Assembly (NCBI RefSeq): GCF_003610915.1 | Contig: NZ_NSDJ01000001.1 | Span: 1,116,001 to 1,180,000 of the forward strand | DNA: 64,000 nucleotides | Reading direction: 5' to 3' | DNA from: Rahnella variigena | GTDB taxonomy: Bacteria; Pseudomonadota; Gammaproteobacteria; Enterobacterales; Enterobacteriaceae | Part shown: one piece after another, positions 44,104-56,229 of the stretch | Numbering within the stretch: the stretch's first letter is position 1 | How the letters are laid out: each line of letters opens with the position of its first letter | Notes under the pieces: model-generated | Seen by the model: the letters and a program-made list of their open reading frames with translations, nothing else | What the model was told of the DNA's origin: nothing | Databases searched by the model: none | Translations under genes and position numbers: made by a program

Positions 44104-44142
44104 GAACTAGGAATGACCATACTGATGTCCGCAAGGGCGCGT

Positions 44143-44171
44143 ATATTACGCATTTTCGTTGCGATATGAAA
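44143..44171 (-). promoter_or_regulatory. dusB-fis promoter with GC-rich discriminator
   Basis: Minus strand: -35 TTTCAT (44166-44171), 17-bp spacer, -10 TAATAT (44143-44148), followed by ACGCGCCC. A GC-rich stretch between -10 and the start is the mark of stringent, growth-rate-controlled promoters and is known for the E. coli fis promoter. The upstream AT-rich DNA (44172-44440) probably carries Fis and CRP sites, which I could not place. No gene is visible there. Confidence 0.82.
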
Positions 44172-44441
44172 GGCCAAACTTTGAGCAATTGGATAAGAAA
44201 ATACCTTGCCAATGGTGAAATTCAGCGCAATTATATTTTTTGTCTTGGTTTTACATTGAGTTATGTGACGAAGGTCAAATTGTGCGCTTATGCAAATTCC
44301 TAATATCTCTCTGAAACATCCTGATATATCAGTTGAATCTAAGGGCAGATTTGACGTTTTAAGCAGCAATCACCACAAAATTCCGTGACGCAGATCGTAT
44401 TTTGGTTAAAAAGTGACTGATTTTCAGAAACTAAGAAAGGC

Positions 44442-44476
44442 AACAGAAAGAGACGCAGAAGCTTTGTCTGCGTCTC
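44442..44476 (-). terminator. Rho-independent terminator after the carbonic anhydrase gene
   Basis: Minus strand: GAGACGCAGA, seven-base loop, TCTGCGTCTC, then TTTCTGTT. Confidence 0.85.
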
Positions 44477-44491
44477 CGGGTTCAGGCTAGA

Positions 44492-45229
44492 TTATTCGTC
44501 GACCACCACGCGGCCATGCAGACCCTGCACAGGACGATTATTTGCATGATGCATAACATGCTGGAATTTTTCCAGTTGCGCTTCAGACAGCGTCTGAGGC
44601 TGTTTCACGACCAGCCAGCGAACGCCTTCTGTGCAAGGCGGCGTGGTCAGCGATCCGCTGAAGCGGTAATGGGTGAGATCTTTAGGCAGCAGGCCATCAA
44701 GACTGACTTTCTCTTTCAGCATGACTGATTCGCCCGCTTTTTCTGGCATCTGTTGCCAGATCTTTTCCAGTTCCGGATTAGCCTTACCGGTCTCGAACAT
44801 CACCGCAATCACCGCAACTTCACCCTCAGCATCCATATGCACAAAGTGCGCTTCCATCGGGAAGGATTTACCGTTGAGAGTGTTTTCGCTCGGGGAGTGG
44901 AAGTGGAACTGCTGAAGGACGAATTTATCCCCGTCCAGCGTGGCAAAATCACCCTGCTGAACATTGACCTGCACGCTATGGCCGTTATTAATGACACTCA
45001 CCGGCGGTAACTGATAGCTGAGTTTAAGCGGGCGGGGATGCACCGGTAACGCCTCTTTGATATTGATAGGCGACTGTGCTTTGCCCTGTTCGCACAGATG
45101 GAAATCCGGGCTGAGTTTAGACCAATTTTGCGGGGCGGCATCGCCGTCATAGGACCAGTGTGGCGCATCTGTCGCAGCCGCAGACACTGAAAATGCAGCA
45201 AGTGCAATAAACAGCAATTTTCCTTTCAA
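44492..45229 (-). CDS. cah: Alpha-type carbonic anhydrase, periplasmic
   Basis: Interconverts CO2 and bicarbonate. The 245-residue protein has a signal peptide (MKGKLLFIALAAFSVSAAAT) and the alpha-class fold: AQSPINI, then QFHFHSPSEN with two zinc histidines, MEAHFVH with the third, and SLTTPPCTEGVRWLV with the gatekeeper Thr. Two cysteines (HLCEQ, PPCTE) are placed to form the family's disulphide. It lies between prmA and dusB, genes that are adjacent in E. coli, and is flanked by terminators, so it is an independent insertion into that block. Confidence 0.95.
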   Translation of the reverse strand: MKGKLLFIALAAFSVSAAATDAPHWSYDGDAAPQNWSKLSPDFHLCEQGKAQSPINIKEALPVHPRPLKLSYQLPPVSVINNGHSVQVNVQQGDFATLDGDKFVLQQFHFHSPSENTLNGKSFPMEAHFVHMDAEGEVAVIAVMFETGKANPELEKIWQQMPEKAGESVMLKEKVSLDGLLPKDLTHYRFSGSLTTPPCTEGVRWLVVKQPQTLSEAQLEKFQHVMHHANNRPVQGLHGRVVVDE

Positions 45230-45334
45230 AAGATATCCCTTTCGTTCGTTGAGTAATAAATACCATGCGAAGTGTAAGGGTTTGGTGCGGCAGGATAAAT
45301 ATAAGAAAAGTTCAGAAGAGGTTTTTGGGGGGAA

Positions 45335-45368
45335 ACCCGCTCTTTATGCACAAAAAGAAAGAGCGGGT
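45335..45368 (-). terminator. Rho-independent terminator after prmA
   Basis: Minus strand: ACCCGCTCTTT, 12-base loop, AAAGAGCGGGT, then TTCC. The stem is strong but the T-run is short. Confidence 0.75.
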
Positions 45369-45376
45369 GACAGCTA

Positions 45377-46261
45377 TCAGGCTTTTTTAACGCCGGTAAT
45401 ACGGCACCATTCTTCTTTCTCGGCCACCGCATCCAGTTCAAATTTATCTTTGTACGCATCCGCCACGCTTTGAGCCTGGCTGGCCAGAACGCCGGAAAGC
45501 CCCAGATGACCGCCTGCAACCGGCAGCACGCTGATAAGCGGTGCCAGTTCGCGCAGAGGGCCTGCAAGGATGTTAGCGACGACCACGTCGGCTGACAGGT
45601 TCTCTGGCTGGTCTTTCGGCAGGTACAACGACAGACGCTCTGAAACGCCGTTACGCTCGGCGTTATCACGGCTGGCCTGAATCGCCTGCGGATCGATGTC
45701 GATCCCGACCACGTGTTTTGCGCCCAGTTTCAGCGCAGCGATCGCCAGAATGCCCGAACCGCAGCCGAAGTCGATCACCGTTTTATCGGTCAGATCCAGA
45801 CTGTCGAGCCATTGCAAACACATCGCGGTGGTCGGATGGGTACCGGTACCAAATGCCAGGCCCGGATCGAGCATCACGTTGACAGCATTCGGATCCGGCA
45901 CATCGCGCCAGCTTGGACAAATCCACAGACGCTCGCCAAAACGCATCGGGTGGAAGTTATCCATCCATTCGCGTTCCCAGTCTTTGTCTTCCAGTTGTTC
46001 GATTTTGTGCACGAAACCTTTGCCCAGCAGCGGTTCGTTTTCCAGCATGGCGACCACTTCTTCCATGTCGGTTTCCGCATCGTACAGGCCGATAGCGTCG
46101 GTATCGCCCCACAGCAAGGTTTCGCCAGGCAGGGGTTCGAACACCGGATTATCGTGGGTATCCTGGAAAGTCACGGACACGGCGCCACTCTCGATAAGCG
46201 CGTCACTCAGCGTTTCCGCGTCGTTACCGGTGGTATTAATTTTCAGTTGGATCCAAGGCAT
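45377..46261 (-). CDS. prmA: Ribosomal protein L11 methyltransferase
   Basis: SAM-dependent enzyme that trimethylates ribosomal protein L11. The 294-residue length matches the family. An N-terminal substrate domain ([18 protein letters not shown]) precedes the SAM domain with [21 protein letters not shown] and [18 protein letters not shown] (the NPPF-like NILA motif). The ATG at 46261 fits E. coli and has GAGA six bases upstream; an ATG two codons earlier is possible. It follows panF in the yhdT-panF-prmA operon. Confidence 0.97.
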   Translation of the reverse strand: MPWIQLKINTTGNDAETLSDALIESGAVSVTFQDTHDNPVFEPLPGETLLWGDTDAIGLYDAETDMEEVVAMLENEPLLGKGFVHKIEQLEDKDWEREWMDNFHPMRFGERLWICPSWRDVPDPNAVNVMLDPGLAFGTGTHPTTAMCLQWLDSLDLTDKTVIDFGCGSGILAIAALKLGAKHVVGIDIDPQAIQASRDNAERNGVSERLSLYLPKDQPENLSADVVVANILAGPLRELAPLISVLPVAGGHLGLSGVLASQAQSVADAYKDKFELDAVAEKEEWCRITGVKKA

Positions 46262-46304
46262 AGCCATTCTCTTCTTAACAATCTGTAAAATCAGTGCCGC
46301 CCGG

Positions 46305-47750
46305 TCAGGACGGCTTGAGTACGGTTTCGCGTGGCTGTTTACCAAACTTATTGCCGACATAAAATGCCAGCAGGCTCAGCAACAGCGACGGCACAATCGG
46401 ATGCAGACCGGCGATGTGCAGGTCGATACTGGCAAGCAGGGTATAACAAACTGCGCCAACAATCATTGAGCTCAGCGCCCCGGCAGCGTTGGCGCGCTCC
46501 CAGTACAAACCGAGCACCAGCGGCCACAGGAACACTGCCTCCAGCCCGCCAAACGCCAGCAGGTTCAGCCAGATAATCATTTCCGGCGGACGCCATGCGG
46601 CCAGTAATACCAGCAATCCCAGCACAAAAGTCGCCCAGCTCGAGAACCGCTTCAGCTTACGTTCGTTGGTTAACTGCTCCGGTTTAATGCCGAGGTATAA
46701 GTCTTTAACGATAGTCGCAGATGACTGTAAAAGCTGTGCGTTGATGGTCGACATAATGGCAGCCATCGGTGCGGCCAGGAAAATCCCGGCGGCGTAAGGT
46801 GGCAGCACGGTGATCATCAGCGTCGGGATCACCTGATCGGGGATTTTAAGATCAGGTAAAACCGCGCGCCCGAGTGCGCCAGCCAGATGCATACCGAGCA
46901 TCAGTACGGCGACCACGATGGTGCCCAGCACGATGCCGCGGTGCACCGCTTTGCTGTCTTTATAGGAAATACAACGCACGGCAGTGTGCGGCAGGCCAAT
47001 CACCCCAAAGCACACTAAAATCCAGAACGAGGCCATGAACGGTAACGACAGGACGTCATCTCCGCCGTGTACGGAAACCAGTTTCGGGTCGATTTGCTGG
47101 AGTTTATCAACGGCACTGTGCAGCCCTCCGGCGGCATGGATCACCGCTACCAGCAGCAAAATGGTGCCCAGAAGCATCACCAGACCCTGCATGGCATCAT
47201 TGAGCACGCTGGCACGAAAGCCACCAAACGCGGTATACAACGCGATGCTGATGCCGAAAATCAGCAGACCGGTGTCGTAAGGGATACCGGCGGCGGTTTC
47301 CAGCAAACGCGCACCACCGATGAACTGCACGGTCATCGCACCCAGAAATGCCACCAGCAGACTCAGACTCGCCAGCCAGACCAGCAGGCGGCTCTGGTAG
47401 CGCGCAAACAGCATGTCATTCAGGGTAACTGCATTATAACGGCGCGCCAGAATGGCGAATTTCTTGCCCAGTACGCCCAGTGAAAGCCAGACAGCAGGCA
47501 GCTGGATCATCGCCAGCAACACCCAGCCAAGGCCAAACTTGTATGCAGCACCGGGACCGCCGATAAACGAACTGGCGCTGATGTAGGTAGCGGTGAGAGT
47601 CATGGCCAGTACGAAGCCGCCCATCGAGCGGTTACCGAGGAAATACTCGGTGAGGAAGTTGCCCTGTTCGCGACGCGTGTAGGCATACACAGACAGCCCG
47701 AATACCAGCAGCAGATAGGCAATCAGCGGCAACAAGACTTCAGTCTGCAT
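46305..47750 (-). CDS. panF: Sodium/pantothenate symporter
   Basis: A 481-residue SSSF-family symporter with about 13 transmembrane segments that imports pantothenate with sodium. It is nearly collinear with E. coli PanF: NEYFLG-type [20 protein letters not shown] near residue 35, [20 protein letters not shown] near 145, and [20 protein letters not shown] near 330. It overlaps the end of yhdT by 11 bp. Confidence 0.97.
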   Translation of the reverse strand: MQTEVLLPLIAYLLLVFGLSVYAYTRREQGNFLTEYFLGNRSMGGFVLAMTLTATYISASSFIGGPGAAYKFGLGWVLLAMIQLPAVWLSLGVLGKKFAILARRYNAVTLNDMLFARYQSRLLVWLASLSLLVAFLGAMTVQFIGGARLLETAAGIPYDTGLLIFGISIALYTAFGGFRASVLNDAMQGLVMLLGTILLLVAVIHAAGGLHSAVDKLQQIDPKLVSVHGGDDVLSLPFMASFWILVCFGVIGLPHTAVRCISYKDSKAVHRGIVLGTIVVAVLMLGMHLAGALGRAVLPDLKIPDQVIPTLMITVLPPYAAGIFLAAPMAAIMSTINAQLLQSSATIVKDLYLGIKPEQLTNERKLKRFSSWATFVLGLLVLLAAWRPPEMIIWLNLLAFGGLEAVFLWPLVLGLYWERANAAGALSSMIVGAVCYTLLASIDLHIAGLHPIVPSLLLSLLAFYVGNKFGKQPRETVLKPS

Positions 47751-47982
47751 GATGATCCTCCAGCGGAATATCGCGATAAATCACGCGAACCATCAGCCAG
47801 CTTAAAAGAACGAATACCAGCGGTACCAGCAGACAGGCCATTTCAAACCAGTGCGGCAGGCCGGTGATGCCCTGTTTATCGTCAGGAATATAGGCGGCAA
47901 AACACCATGCCAGCAGATAGGCAATCGTCAGCCCAAACGCCCAGCGGGCTTCGCGGTTGGCTTGTAAGAAACGTTGATCCAT
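47740..47982 (-). CDS. yhdT: Small membrane protein YhdT
   Basis: An 80-residue DUF997 protein with two hydrophobic segments, equal in length to E. coli YhdT. MDQRFLQANREARWAFGLT and WFEMACLLVPLVF match it, as does the end IYRDIPLED. The ATG at 47982 is chosen because GGGGA lies seven bases upstream; a GTG two codons earlier is too close to it. It precedes panF with overlap and is thought to assist it, though its role is unproven. Confidence 0.94.
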   Translation of the reverse strand: MDQRFLQANREARWAFGLTIAYLLAWCFAAYIPDDKQGITGLPHWFEMACLLVPLVFVLLSWLMVRVIYRDIPLEDHHAD

Positions 47983-48001
47983 TTCCACTTCCCCATAAAT
48001 G

Positions 48002-48027
48002 AAAAAAAGGCCGGAATATCCGGCCTT
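48002..48027 (-). terminator. Rho-independent terminator after accC
   Basis: Minus strand: AAGGCCGGA, three-base loop, TCCGGCCTT, then TTTTT. It separates accBC from yhdT-panF-prmA. Confidence 0.93.
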
Positions 48028-48056
48028 GATAAGATGTACGCGACGGTACGGTCTTA

Positions 48057-49406
48057 TTATTTTTCCTGCAAACCGAGTTTTTTCTCCAGATAGTGGATGT
48101 TAGTCCCACCGTGCTGGAAGTTCTCGTCGTCCATAATGCGCATTTGCAGATCAATGTTGGTTTTGATGCCGTCGATGATCAGTTCTGCCAGTGCATTTTT
48201 CATGCGGGCAATCGCCACTTCACGGGTTTCGCCGTAAGTGATCAGTTTACCAATCATGGAATCGTAGTACGGAGGCACAGTGTAGCCTGCGTAAATGTGC
48301 GATTCCCAACGAACACCGAAGCCGCCAGGTGCGTGGAAACGCGTGATTTTGCCCGGGCTTGGCAGGAAGGTGTTAGGGTCTTCCGCGTTAATACGGCATT
48401 CCACCGCATGGCCTTTGACTTTCACTTCGCTTTGTTTGATCGACAGTGGCTGGCCGGACGCAATGCGCAGCTGCTCTTTGATCAAATCCACACCAGTGAT
48501 CATCTCGGTAACCGGATGCTCAACCTGGATACGGGTGTTCATTTCGATGAAGAAGAACTCACCGTTTTCATACAGGAACTCGAAAGTACCTGCGCCACGG
48601 TAGCCGATATCCACACAGGCTTTTGAACAACGTTCGCCGATGAAACGACGCAGTTCTTCAGTGATGCCCGGTGCTGGCGCTTCTTCCACGACTTTCTGGT
48701 GACGACGCTGCATAGAGCAGTCACGTTCAGCCAGATAAACCGCATTGCCCTGACCGTCAGCCAGTACCTGAATTTCCACGTGACGTGGGTTTTCCAGGTA
48801 TTTTTCCATGTAAACCATGTCGTTGTTGAAAGCCGCTTTGGCTTCCGCACGGGTCATGTTGATGGATTGCTCAAGGTCTTTGTCGCTGCGCACAACACGC
48901 ATACCACGACCACCGCCGCCGCCAGAAGCTTTGATGATGACCGGATAGCCGATGCGTTTAGCGAAGGCACGGTTTTGATCCATGTCGTCGCCCAGCGGGC
49001 CGTCAGAGCCAGGTACGCAAGGTACGCCAGCCGCTTTCATCGCGTGGATCGCAGAAACTTTGTCGCCCATCAGGCGGATAGTTTCAGCTTTCGGGCCGAT
49101 GAAGATAAAACCAGAACGCTCAACCTGCTCTGCAAAATCAGCATTCTCGGACAGGAAACCATAGCCAGGGTGAATAGCCACCGCGCCAGTGATTTCTGCC
49201 GCAGCGATAATGGCAGGGATGTTCAGATAGCTTTTTACTGAAGGTGCAGGACCGATACAGACGGTTTCGTCTGCCAGCAGCACGTGTTTCAGGTCACGGT
49301 CAGCAGTGGAGTGCACAGCAACGGTTTTGATGCCCATTTCTTTACAGGCACGCAAAATACGCAGGGCAATCTCGCCGCGGTTCGCGATAACAATTTTATC
49401 TACCAT
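48057..49406 (-). CDS. accC: Acetyl-CoA carboxylase, biotin carboxylase subunit
   Basis: ATP-dependent carboxylation of the biotin on AccB, the first step of fatty-acid synthesis. The 449-residue ATP-grasp enzyme has [19 protein letters not shown] at the N-terminus, the glycine-rich ATP loop [12 protein letters not shown], the [18 protein letters not shown] lysine region and the active-site [14 protein letters not shown]. It is 11 bp after accB. Confidence 0.98.
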   Translation of the reverse strand: MVDKIVIANRGEIALRILRACKEMGIKTVAVHSTADRDLKHVLLADETVCIGPAPSVKSYLNIPAIIAAAEITGAVAIHPGYGFLSENADFAEQVERSGFIFIGPKAETIRLMGDKVSAIHAMKAAGVPCVPGSDGPLGDDMDQNRAFAKRIGYPVIIKASGGGGGRGMRVVRSDKDLEQSINMTRAEAKAAFNNDMVYMEKYLENPRHVEIQVLADGQGNAVYLAERDCSMQRRHQKVVEEAPAPGITEELRRFIGERCSKACVDIGYRGAGTFEFLYENGEFFFIEMNTRIQVEHPVTEMITGVDLIKEQLRIASGQPLSIKQSEVKVKGHAVECRINAEDPNTFLPSPGKITRFHAPGGFGVRWESHIYAGYTVPPYYDSMIGKLITYGETREVAIARMKNALAELIIDGIKTNIDLQMRIMDDENFQHGGTNIHYLEKKLGLQEK

Positions 49407-49417
49407 GGTACGCCTCG

Positions 49418-49882
49418 TTATTCGATGACGACCAGCGGCTCGTCGAATTCAACCGGTTGGCCGCTTTCTACCAGAATTGCTTTAACAACACCGGATTTGT
49501 CTGCTTCGATTTGGTTCATCATTTTCATCGCTTCAACGATACACAGGGTATCGCCGGCGTTCACTTTCTGACCCACTTCGATGAAGGCTTTAGCGTCCGG
49601 GCTTGGCGTACGGTAGAAGGTACCTACCATCGGTGAGCGAACGATATGACCGCTGATGGCAGCCGGAGCCGCTTCTGCAGGCGCAGCAGCTGGCGCGACC
49701 GCAGCAGCCAGACCTGGCTGTTGTTGTACAGGCATAGCATAAGCCTGTTGCATCATTGGATAAGCCTGCGCAGGTGCAGCACGGCTGATACGTACTGATT
49801 CTTCGCCTTCAGAAATTTCCAGTTCAGAAATGCCTGATTCTTCAACCAGTTCGATCAGTTTTTTAATTTTACGAATATCCAT
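49418..49882 (-). CDS. accB: Acetyl-CoA carboxylase, biotin carboxyl carrier protein
   Basis: A 154-residue carrier. The N-terminus ([20 protein letters not shown]) is followed by an Ala/Pro/Gln-rich linker and the biotinyl domain from about residue 78. The biotinylated lysine is in the canonical [10 protein letters not shown]. AccB also represses its own transcription in E. coli. Here it lies 32 bp after aroQ, so at least some transcription probably comes from upstream of aroQ. Confidence 0.98.
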   Translation of the reverse strand: MDIRKIKKLIELVEESGISELEISEGEESVRISRAAPAQAYPMMQQAYAMPVQQQPGLAAAVAPAAAPAEAAPAAISGHIVRSPMVGTFYRTPSPDAKAFIEVGQKVNAGDTLCIVEAMKMMNQIEADKSGVVKAILVESGQPVEFDEPLVVIE

Positions 49883-49914
49883 GGGTGTGATTCCGTACTC
49901 TTTTTGCGTAGAAA

Positions 49915-50367
49915 TTAGTGGGTTTTTGACAAGCGATTAACCGCTGCCTGTAATGCAAAGTGGTAGCCATCTGCGCCAAGTCCGCAAATAACGCCCACTG
50001 CGATGTCGGAAAGATAGGAATGATGCCGGAACGCTTCGCGGGCGTGTACATTCGACAGATGGATCTCGATAAACGGAATCGACACCCCCAGTAATGCATC
50101 GCGCAGCGCCACGCTGGTATGGGTAAAGGCCGCGGGATTGATCAGAATAAAATCGACGTTTCCGCGTGCCTGATGAATGCGTTCAATCAGGACATGTTCT
50201 GCGTTGGATTGCAGATGGCTGAGTGCTACATCAGCAGCAGCAGCCTGAACTTCCAAACCTTTAACAATATCGTTGAGCGTGGTGTGTCCGTACGTTTCAG
50301 GCTCACGGGTGCCTAACAAATTCAGGTTAGGACCGTTCAGTAGCAAAATGTCAAACTTATGCGCCAT
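49915..50367 (-). CDS. aroQ: Type II 3-dehydroquinate dehydratase
   Basis: Shikimate-pathway enzyme converting 3-dehydroquinate to 3-dehydroshikimate. The 150-residue protein has [20 protein letters not shown] with the catalytic Tyr loop, [32 protein letters not shown] and [17 protein letters not shown] with the catalytic His. E. coli uses the unrelated AroD; aroQ next to accBC is typical of Yersinia and Serratia relatives. Confidence 0.97.
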   Translation of the reverse strand: MAHKFDILLLNGPNLNLLGTREPETYGHTTLNDIVKGLEVQAAAADVALSHLQSNAEHVLIERIHQARGNVDFILINPAAFTHTSVALRDALLGVSIPFIEIHLSNVHAREAFRHHSYLSDIAVGVICGLGADGYHFALQAAVNRLSKTH

Positions 50368-50608
50368 TGTGAGCCTATCTCCGGCAATTAGACAAAGATT
50401 GTAGAAAATACCCTGATGTCACCGATTTGTCACCTATTTCGCGGCAAATCGACCCGTCTCTTCGGCATGAGGTCGGGCATTATAATGATATCGTGGCAAT
50501 TCGCAGCTAAATACTGGTCTTATCAGCGAAGATAATCAACCCTCGCCCGGAGAATGTGAGTGTGATTGCCGGAATTATGAGGGGCAGAACACAGAAAAGT
50601 TCCACCGC

Positions 50609-51211
50609 TTATCGCAGCCACTGGCGGAATTTTTTATAACGAAATGCCAACAAGATGACCGCCAGTAATGCGTAAATGACGGGTTGCGGTGATAACACTT
50701 TTACCGACCAAAGGTAGTGGATCGGCGCAAGTACCGCGATCAGATAAATGAAATTGTGCAACTTCTGCCATTTTGACCCCAATTTGCGCTGTGCCCACAT
50801 TGGAGAGGTGCAGGCCAGTGCCAGCAGAAGAACCCAGCAGATGATGCCCAGCGTCAGATACGGGCGTGATATCAGTTCACTGCCCAGCAACCGGAGATTA
50901 CTGATGCCCAGTTCGAGGAAGGAATAGCTGAGAAGATGCAGTGTTCCCCACGCAAAACACCATAGACCCAGCAAACGACGGGTGCGGATCAGCAGAGGCT
51001 GTTTTCCGTAACGAGCGACAGGCGTGACCAGCAGTGTGACCAGTAAAAATTTCAGAGTCATCCTACCGGTAAAATGCTGAATATCTTTGGCGGGATCGGC
51101 GCTGAACCAGCCCTGATTAATCGAAAGCACAATCCAGAAAAAAGGCAAAATGGCGCAAAGATAGATGATCACCTTCAGCCAGGTAATATTTGCAGGGCTT
51201 AAACGACGCAT
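50609..51211 (-). CDS. msrQ: Haem-binding membrane subunit MsrQ of the periplasmic methionine-sulfoxide reductase
   Basis: Inner-membrane b-type cytochrome, 200 residues with six hydrophobic segments, that feeds quinol electrons to MsrP. Conserved histidines for haem are in FTGRMT-adjacent [16 protein letters not shown] and [26 protein letters not shown] lies just before the ATG at 51211; the longer frame overlaps msrP and is not real. It starts 19 bp after msrP. Confidence 0.95.
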   Translation of the reverse strand: MRRLSPANITWLKVIIYLCAILPFFWIVLSINQGWFSADPAKDIQHFTGRMTLKFLLVTLLVTPVARYGKQPLLIRTRRLLGLWCFAWGTLHLLSYSFLELGISNLRLLGSELISRPYLTLGIICWVLLLALACTSPMWAQRKLGSKWQKLHNFIYLIAVLAPIHYLWSVKVLSPQPVIYALLAVILLAFRYKKFRQWLR

Positions 51212-51230
51212 AGGTGAAACTTCTCCTTCC

Positions 51231-52232
51231 TTAATAGAACTTACGCAAGTCCATACCGTGATACATCGACGCCACCTGTTCGGCATAACCGTTGAACAGT
51301 AAGGTTGGCTGACGCTGCACGTCGAGCAATCCGCCTGAACCGATAAATCGCTCCGTCGCCTGCGACCAGCGCGGGTGATCAACTTGCGGGTTCACATTGG
51401 CGTAAAATCCGTATTCATTCGAGGCAATCTGGTTCCAGGTGGTCGGCGGCTCATCTTTGGTGAATTTGATGTTCACGATGGATTTAATCCCCTTGAAGCC
51501 GTACTTCCACGGAATGGTCAGGCGGATGGGCGCGCCGTTTTGCGGCGGAAGTGCTTTGCCATACACACCGACCGTCATCATCGCCAGCGGGTTCATCGCC
51601 TCATCTATACGCAATCCTTCAACGTACGGGTAATTCAGTCCGCCGCCGATAAACCGGTCTTTTTGCCCCGGCATATGTTCAGGGTCATATAAGGTAGTAA
51701 ATGCGACGTAACGCGCATTACTGGTCGGCTCGGCGAGTTTAAGAATTTCACTGAGCTGGAATCCGACCCACGGCACCACCATTGACCAGGCTTCGACGCA
51801 ACGCATGCGGTAAATCCGCTGCTCGAGCGGGAAACGCTTCATAATGTCGTCCATATCCAGCGTCATCGGTTTAGCGACTTCACCTTCTATTTTTAACGTC
51901 CATGGCGATGTGACCAGCTGCCCGGCATTCGCTGCCGGATCTGCTTTATCCAGTCCGAATTCATAGAAATTGTTATAGCCGGAAACCTTATCTTCCGGTG
52001 TCAGCGGCAGATCATTCTGGTATGCAGCAGGTTTGGTGAAATCCAGCGGCTTGCCCGCAGGCGCAGACGGCCGGTCATGGCCTTTAAACCAGGAAAGCAG
52101 ATCAGCCCGGGCATCTTGCGGGATGGCCAGTGCCGCCGCACTGATACCCAGCGCCTGTAATACTTTGCGCCGGTCATGGAAGATGTCTTCGGGTGTGACA
52201 TCGGCTTCCGTTAGTTTGCGGGGTTTGTACAT
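51231..52232 (-). CDS. msrP: Molybdenum catalytic subunit MsrP of the periplasmic methionine-sulfoxide reductase
   Basis: Repairs oxidised methionines in periplasmic proteins. The 333-residue molybdopterin enzyme has a Tat signal ([20 protein letters not shown]), the Mo-ligand Cys in [17 protein letters not shown], and [20 protein letters not shown]. The ATG at 52232 has GGAG six bases upstream; the ATG at 52247 does not. Its need for molybdenum cofactor makes the ModE-type operon elsewhere in the window of indirect interest. Confidence 0.96.
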   Translation of the reverse strand: MYKPRKLTEADVTPEDIFHDRRKVLQALGISAAALAIPQDARADLLSWFKGHDRPSAPAGKPLDFTKPAAYQNDLPLTPEDKVSGYNNFYEFGLDKADPAANAGQLVTSPWTLKIEGEVAKPMTLDMDDIMKRFPLEQRIYRMRCVEAWSMVVPWVGFQLSEILKLAEPTSNARYVAFTTLYDPEHMPGQKDRFIGGGLNYPYVEGLRIDEAMNPLAMMTVGVYGKALPPQNGAPIRLTIPWKYGFKGIKSIVNIKFTKDEPPTTWNQIASNEYGFYANVNPQVDHPRWSQATERFIGSGGLLDVQRQPTLLFNGYAEQVASMYHGMDLRKFY

Positions 52233-52620
52233 AGCATTCTCCGGCATTCTCTTTTTATATGGTTAATTTTTATGGATATAGACAGAGCATGGCGTGAAAC
52301 CGGGGGTTTTGCGAGATGAACCCTCCAAATACCCGATTTAAAAAAACCGCCTTTGGCTGATTTTTATCCATTTGTATAAGAATTCTGAATTGATTGTTTT
52401 TTGTGTTGCTATGCTATCAATGTAAGCAAAGGGTACTTTTCGGCCTGATAAAGGAATGAAATGGCGCCCGATGTGGCAGAAATAACGAAATATGCGATTA
52501 ATCCTTTTTCGTAAATTTCTCCAGTCCCTCCCTTTTTCTGTTTTATAGTAGCGGCGTTTTACGCAGCAGGCTCAGACAACGGGTTTGTGTTCACCTAACC
52601 GTAGCGAGTAAGGCACAGGG
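52233..52620. other. Intergenic region between divergent msrP and csrD
   Basis: 388 bp that must contain both promoters. It is AT-rich around 52370-52420 and contains short T- and A-runs. I see no gene, operator or hairpin I would defend. Confidence 0.5.
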
Positions 52621-54555
52621 ATGCGATTTACTACCAGACTATCGGCACTGATTTCGATGTTAGTCGCGCTGGCAATGCTGTTGATGTTGCTGGGCGTCAC
52701 TTTCAGTTTTCTCTATCTCAATAAACAAAGTACCGGGCAGCATCTTCAGGCGCTGGCGACGGCCTATGATCAGGCGCTTCTGACCCATACCCCCGCGGAA
52801 GCCGAACGCTGGATGCCGCCGGCGATGCGCATGCTTGATATCACGGATGTTGAGCTCAAACTCAATAACACCACCGTGTATGAGTATCATGAAAAGCCCA
52901 ATTTGCGCCGTTCGTGGGACAGCGTAATCCCTGAATTCGAGACGGCAACTTTCCCGCTGATGCAGAACCATGCGATGTCTCTGCAAATGTCCTATATCGA
53001 TCCGATCAGCACCTATATCCGCTCCCTGCGTTCTACGTTTGCAATTGGTCTCGCCATTCTGGTGATGCTGGGCATGCTGATGCTCAGTTTCCGCTGGTTG
53101 CGACAGGAAACCGATGGCGTGGAAAAACTGGAAGACCGCGCAGTGCGCATATTACGCGGAGAACGCGAGGGTCTGACCGGGGATGTTGGGGAATGGCCCC
53201 ATTCTGCCAGCAGTGCTATCGATGTGTTGCTGACTGATCTGAACGAAGCCCGTGAACAGCGTAGCCGCGTGGACACCCTGATACGCGCGTATGCCCAGCA
53301 GGACGCACAAACCGGGCTGAGTAACCGCCTGTTCTTTGATAACCAGCTCGCCACACAACTGGAAGAAAAGGGTGCGCATGGCGTGGTGATGCTGCTGCGT
53401 TTACCTGATTTCGATATGATGCGCGAAACCCACGGTCAGGCGGTGGTTGAAGAATTACGTTCGGCGATGGTGAATTTATTATCGACGTTTGTTATGCGCC
53501 ACGTGGATGCTTTACTGGCCCGCTATTTCCACAGTGATTTTGCGGTGCTGCTGCCGCACCGCACCCTGAAAGAAGCGGAAGTGATGGCGGCTCAGCTGGT
53601 TAATGCGCTGGGCGTGTTGCCGACGTCTTCGCTGATCGACCGCGACGCACTGATGTACATCGGCATCAGTGCGTATCGTTTCGGGCAGACGCCGGATCAG
53701 GTCATGGATATGGTTGAGCAGGCCACCCGCCACGCGGCGTTCCAGGGAAGTAACAGCTGGTTTATCTACGATAAAAACGTGCCGGAAAAGGGCCGGGGAA
53801 GCGTGCGCTGGCGGACTTTGCTGGAAAATACCCTGGCGCGCGGCGGCCCGCGTTTATACCAGAAACCGTCATTCTCAAAAGGCGGCAAGCTTGACCACCG
53901 GGAAGTGCAGCGTCGCGTCTTTGACGGAGAACAGGAACTGCTGGCCGCAGAATTTATTCCTCTGGTGGTTCAGTTTGGCCTGTCTCAGAGCTTTGACCGG
54001 GTCATGTTAAGTCAGATTATTCCGTTACTTAACCGCTGGCCGGATGAAACGTTGGCATTTCACCTGACGGTTGATTCATTATTGCAGCGCTCGTTTGTTC
54101 GCTGGCTGCGCGATACGTTGCTTCAGTGCGAAAGAACCCAACGAAATCGAATTTTGATTGAACTTGCAGAGGCAGATCTCTGTCAACATACCGACCGGCT
54201 GCGTCCGGCTATCAGACTATTGCAAGGTTTAGGCTGTCGTCTGGCCGTGACGCAGGCAGGTTTGTCGGTCGTCAGCACCTCTTATCTGAAAACTTTCCCG
54301 GTGGAGAGAGTCAAGCTTCACCCGGGGTTAGTGCGCGATATTGATAAGAGGGTGGAAAACCAGCTTTTTGTACAAAGTTTGCTCAGTGCATGTGAAGGAA
54401 CTCAGGCCCTGGTTTTTGCCTCCGGAGTGAGGACAAAAGAGGAGTGGGCCGTCCTGTTGAAAAGTGGGATCCACGGCGGTCAGGGCGATTTCTTTGCTGT
54501 GCCGGAGCCTGTTGACCCGGTCGGTAAAAAATATTCACATAACCGCGATGTTTAA
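52621..54555 (+). CDS. csrD: CsrD, regulator of CsrB/CsrC small-RNA turnover
   Basis: The 644-residue inner-membrane protein is the same length as E. coli CsrD within two residues. It has two N-terminal transmembrane segments (about residues 10-32 and 140-158), a HAMP-like stretch, and GGDEF and EAL domains whose motifs are both degenerate (HSDFAVLLP in place of GGDEF; AAEFIPLVV in place of EAL), as expected. It targets CsrB/C to RNase E rather than acting on cyclic-di-GMP. Confidence 0.95.
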   Translation: MRFTTRLSALISMLVALAMLLMLLGVTFSFLYLNKQSTGQHLQALATAYDQALLTHTPAEAERWMPPAMRMLDITDVELKLNNTTVYEYHEKPNLRRSWDSVIPEFETATFPLMQNHAMSLQMSYIDPISTYIRSLRSTFAIGLAILVMLGMLMLSFRWLRQETDGVEKLEDRAVRILRGEREGLTGDVGEWPHSASSAIDVLLTDLNEAREQRSRVDTLIRAYAQQDAQTGLSNRLFFDNQLATQLEEKGAHGVVMLLRLPDFDMMRETHGQAVVEELRSAMVNLLSTFVMRHVDALLARYFHSDFAVLLPHRTLKEAEVMAAQLVNALGVLPTSSLIDRDALMYIGISAYRFGQTPDQVMDMVEQATRHAAFQGSNSWFIYDKNVPEKGRGSVRWRTLLENTLARGGPRLYQKPSFSKGGKLDHREVQRRVFDGEQELLAAEFIPLVVQFGLSQSFDRVMLSQIIPLLNRWPDETLAFHLTVDSLLQRSFVRWLRDTLLQCERTQRNRILIELAEADLCQHTDRLRPAIRLLQGLGCRLAVTQAGLSVVSTSYLKTFPVERVKLHPGLVRDIDKRVENQLFVQSLLSACEGTQALVFASGVRTKEEWAVLLKSGIHGGQGDFFAVPEPVDPVGKKYSHNRDV

Positions 54556-55954
<1,399 letters not shown>

Positions 55955-55983
55955 TCTGAGCGAAGACTTGTGGTTTTGGGCAG

Positions 55984-56002
55984 GGCTTGTTGTCAGCAAG
56001 CC
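55984..56002 (+). other. Hairpin between mreB and mreC
   Basis: GGCTTG, seven-base loop, CAAGCC, 30 bp after the mreB stop within a 275-bp gap. There is no T-run, so it is more likely an attenuator or RNA-processing feature than a full terminator. It could account for higher mreB than mreCD expression. Confidence 0.4.
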
Positions 56003-56229
56003 TTGTCGTAGTGAACAAAATCAGTCTGCCCGGGAAGGTGGTTGTCCGTCAGGTAAAACCTGCAACGTGAAGTGTGCAGTGTTCAATGTGGATCCGCGCA
56101 AACACTGGCTGAGCGATAAACGCTTTGCCGGTGTTTTGTCTATCCCATGAGATTGCCGCCTTTTCTGTCAGGGGAAGTCTTTACTTCGACTGGCTGAAAC
56201 CTTCTGTTGCCGAGGAACTCGCATATTTT

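Noticed and set aside
44067..44369. 100-codon minus-strand frame overlapping the start of dusB
   Set aside because: It spans the dusB-fis promoter out of frame with dusB and has no family resemblance.
52660..52986. Antisense frame in csrD
   Set aside because: Wholly inside csrD, with no signals of its own.
55955..56229. Possible gene between mreB and mreC
   Set aside because: The in-frame extension of mreC to 56125 and a 60-codon frame at 55968 do not resemble anything; the gap is the usual mreB-mreC spacer.
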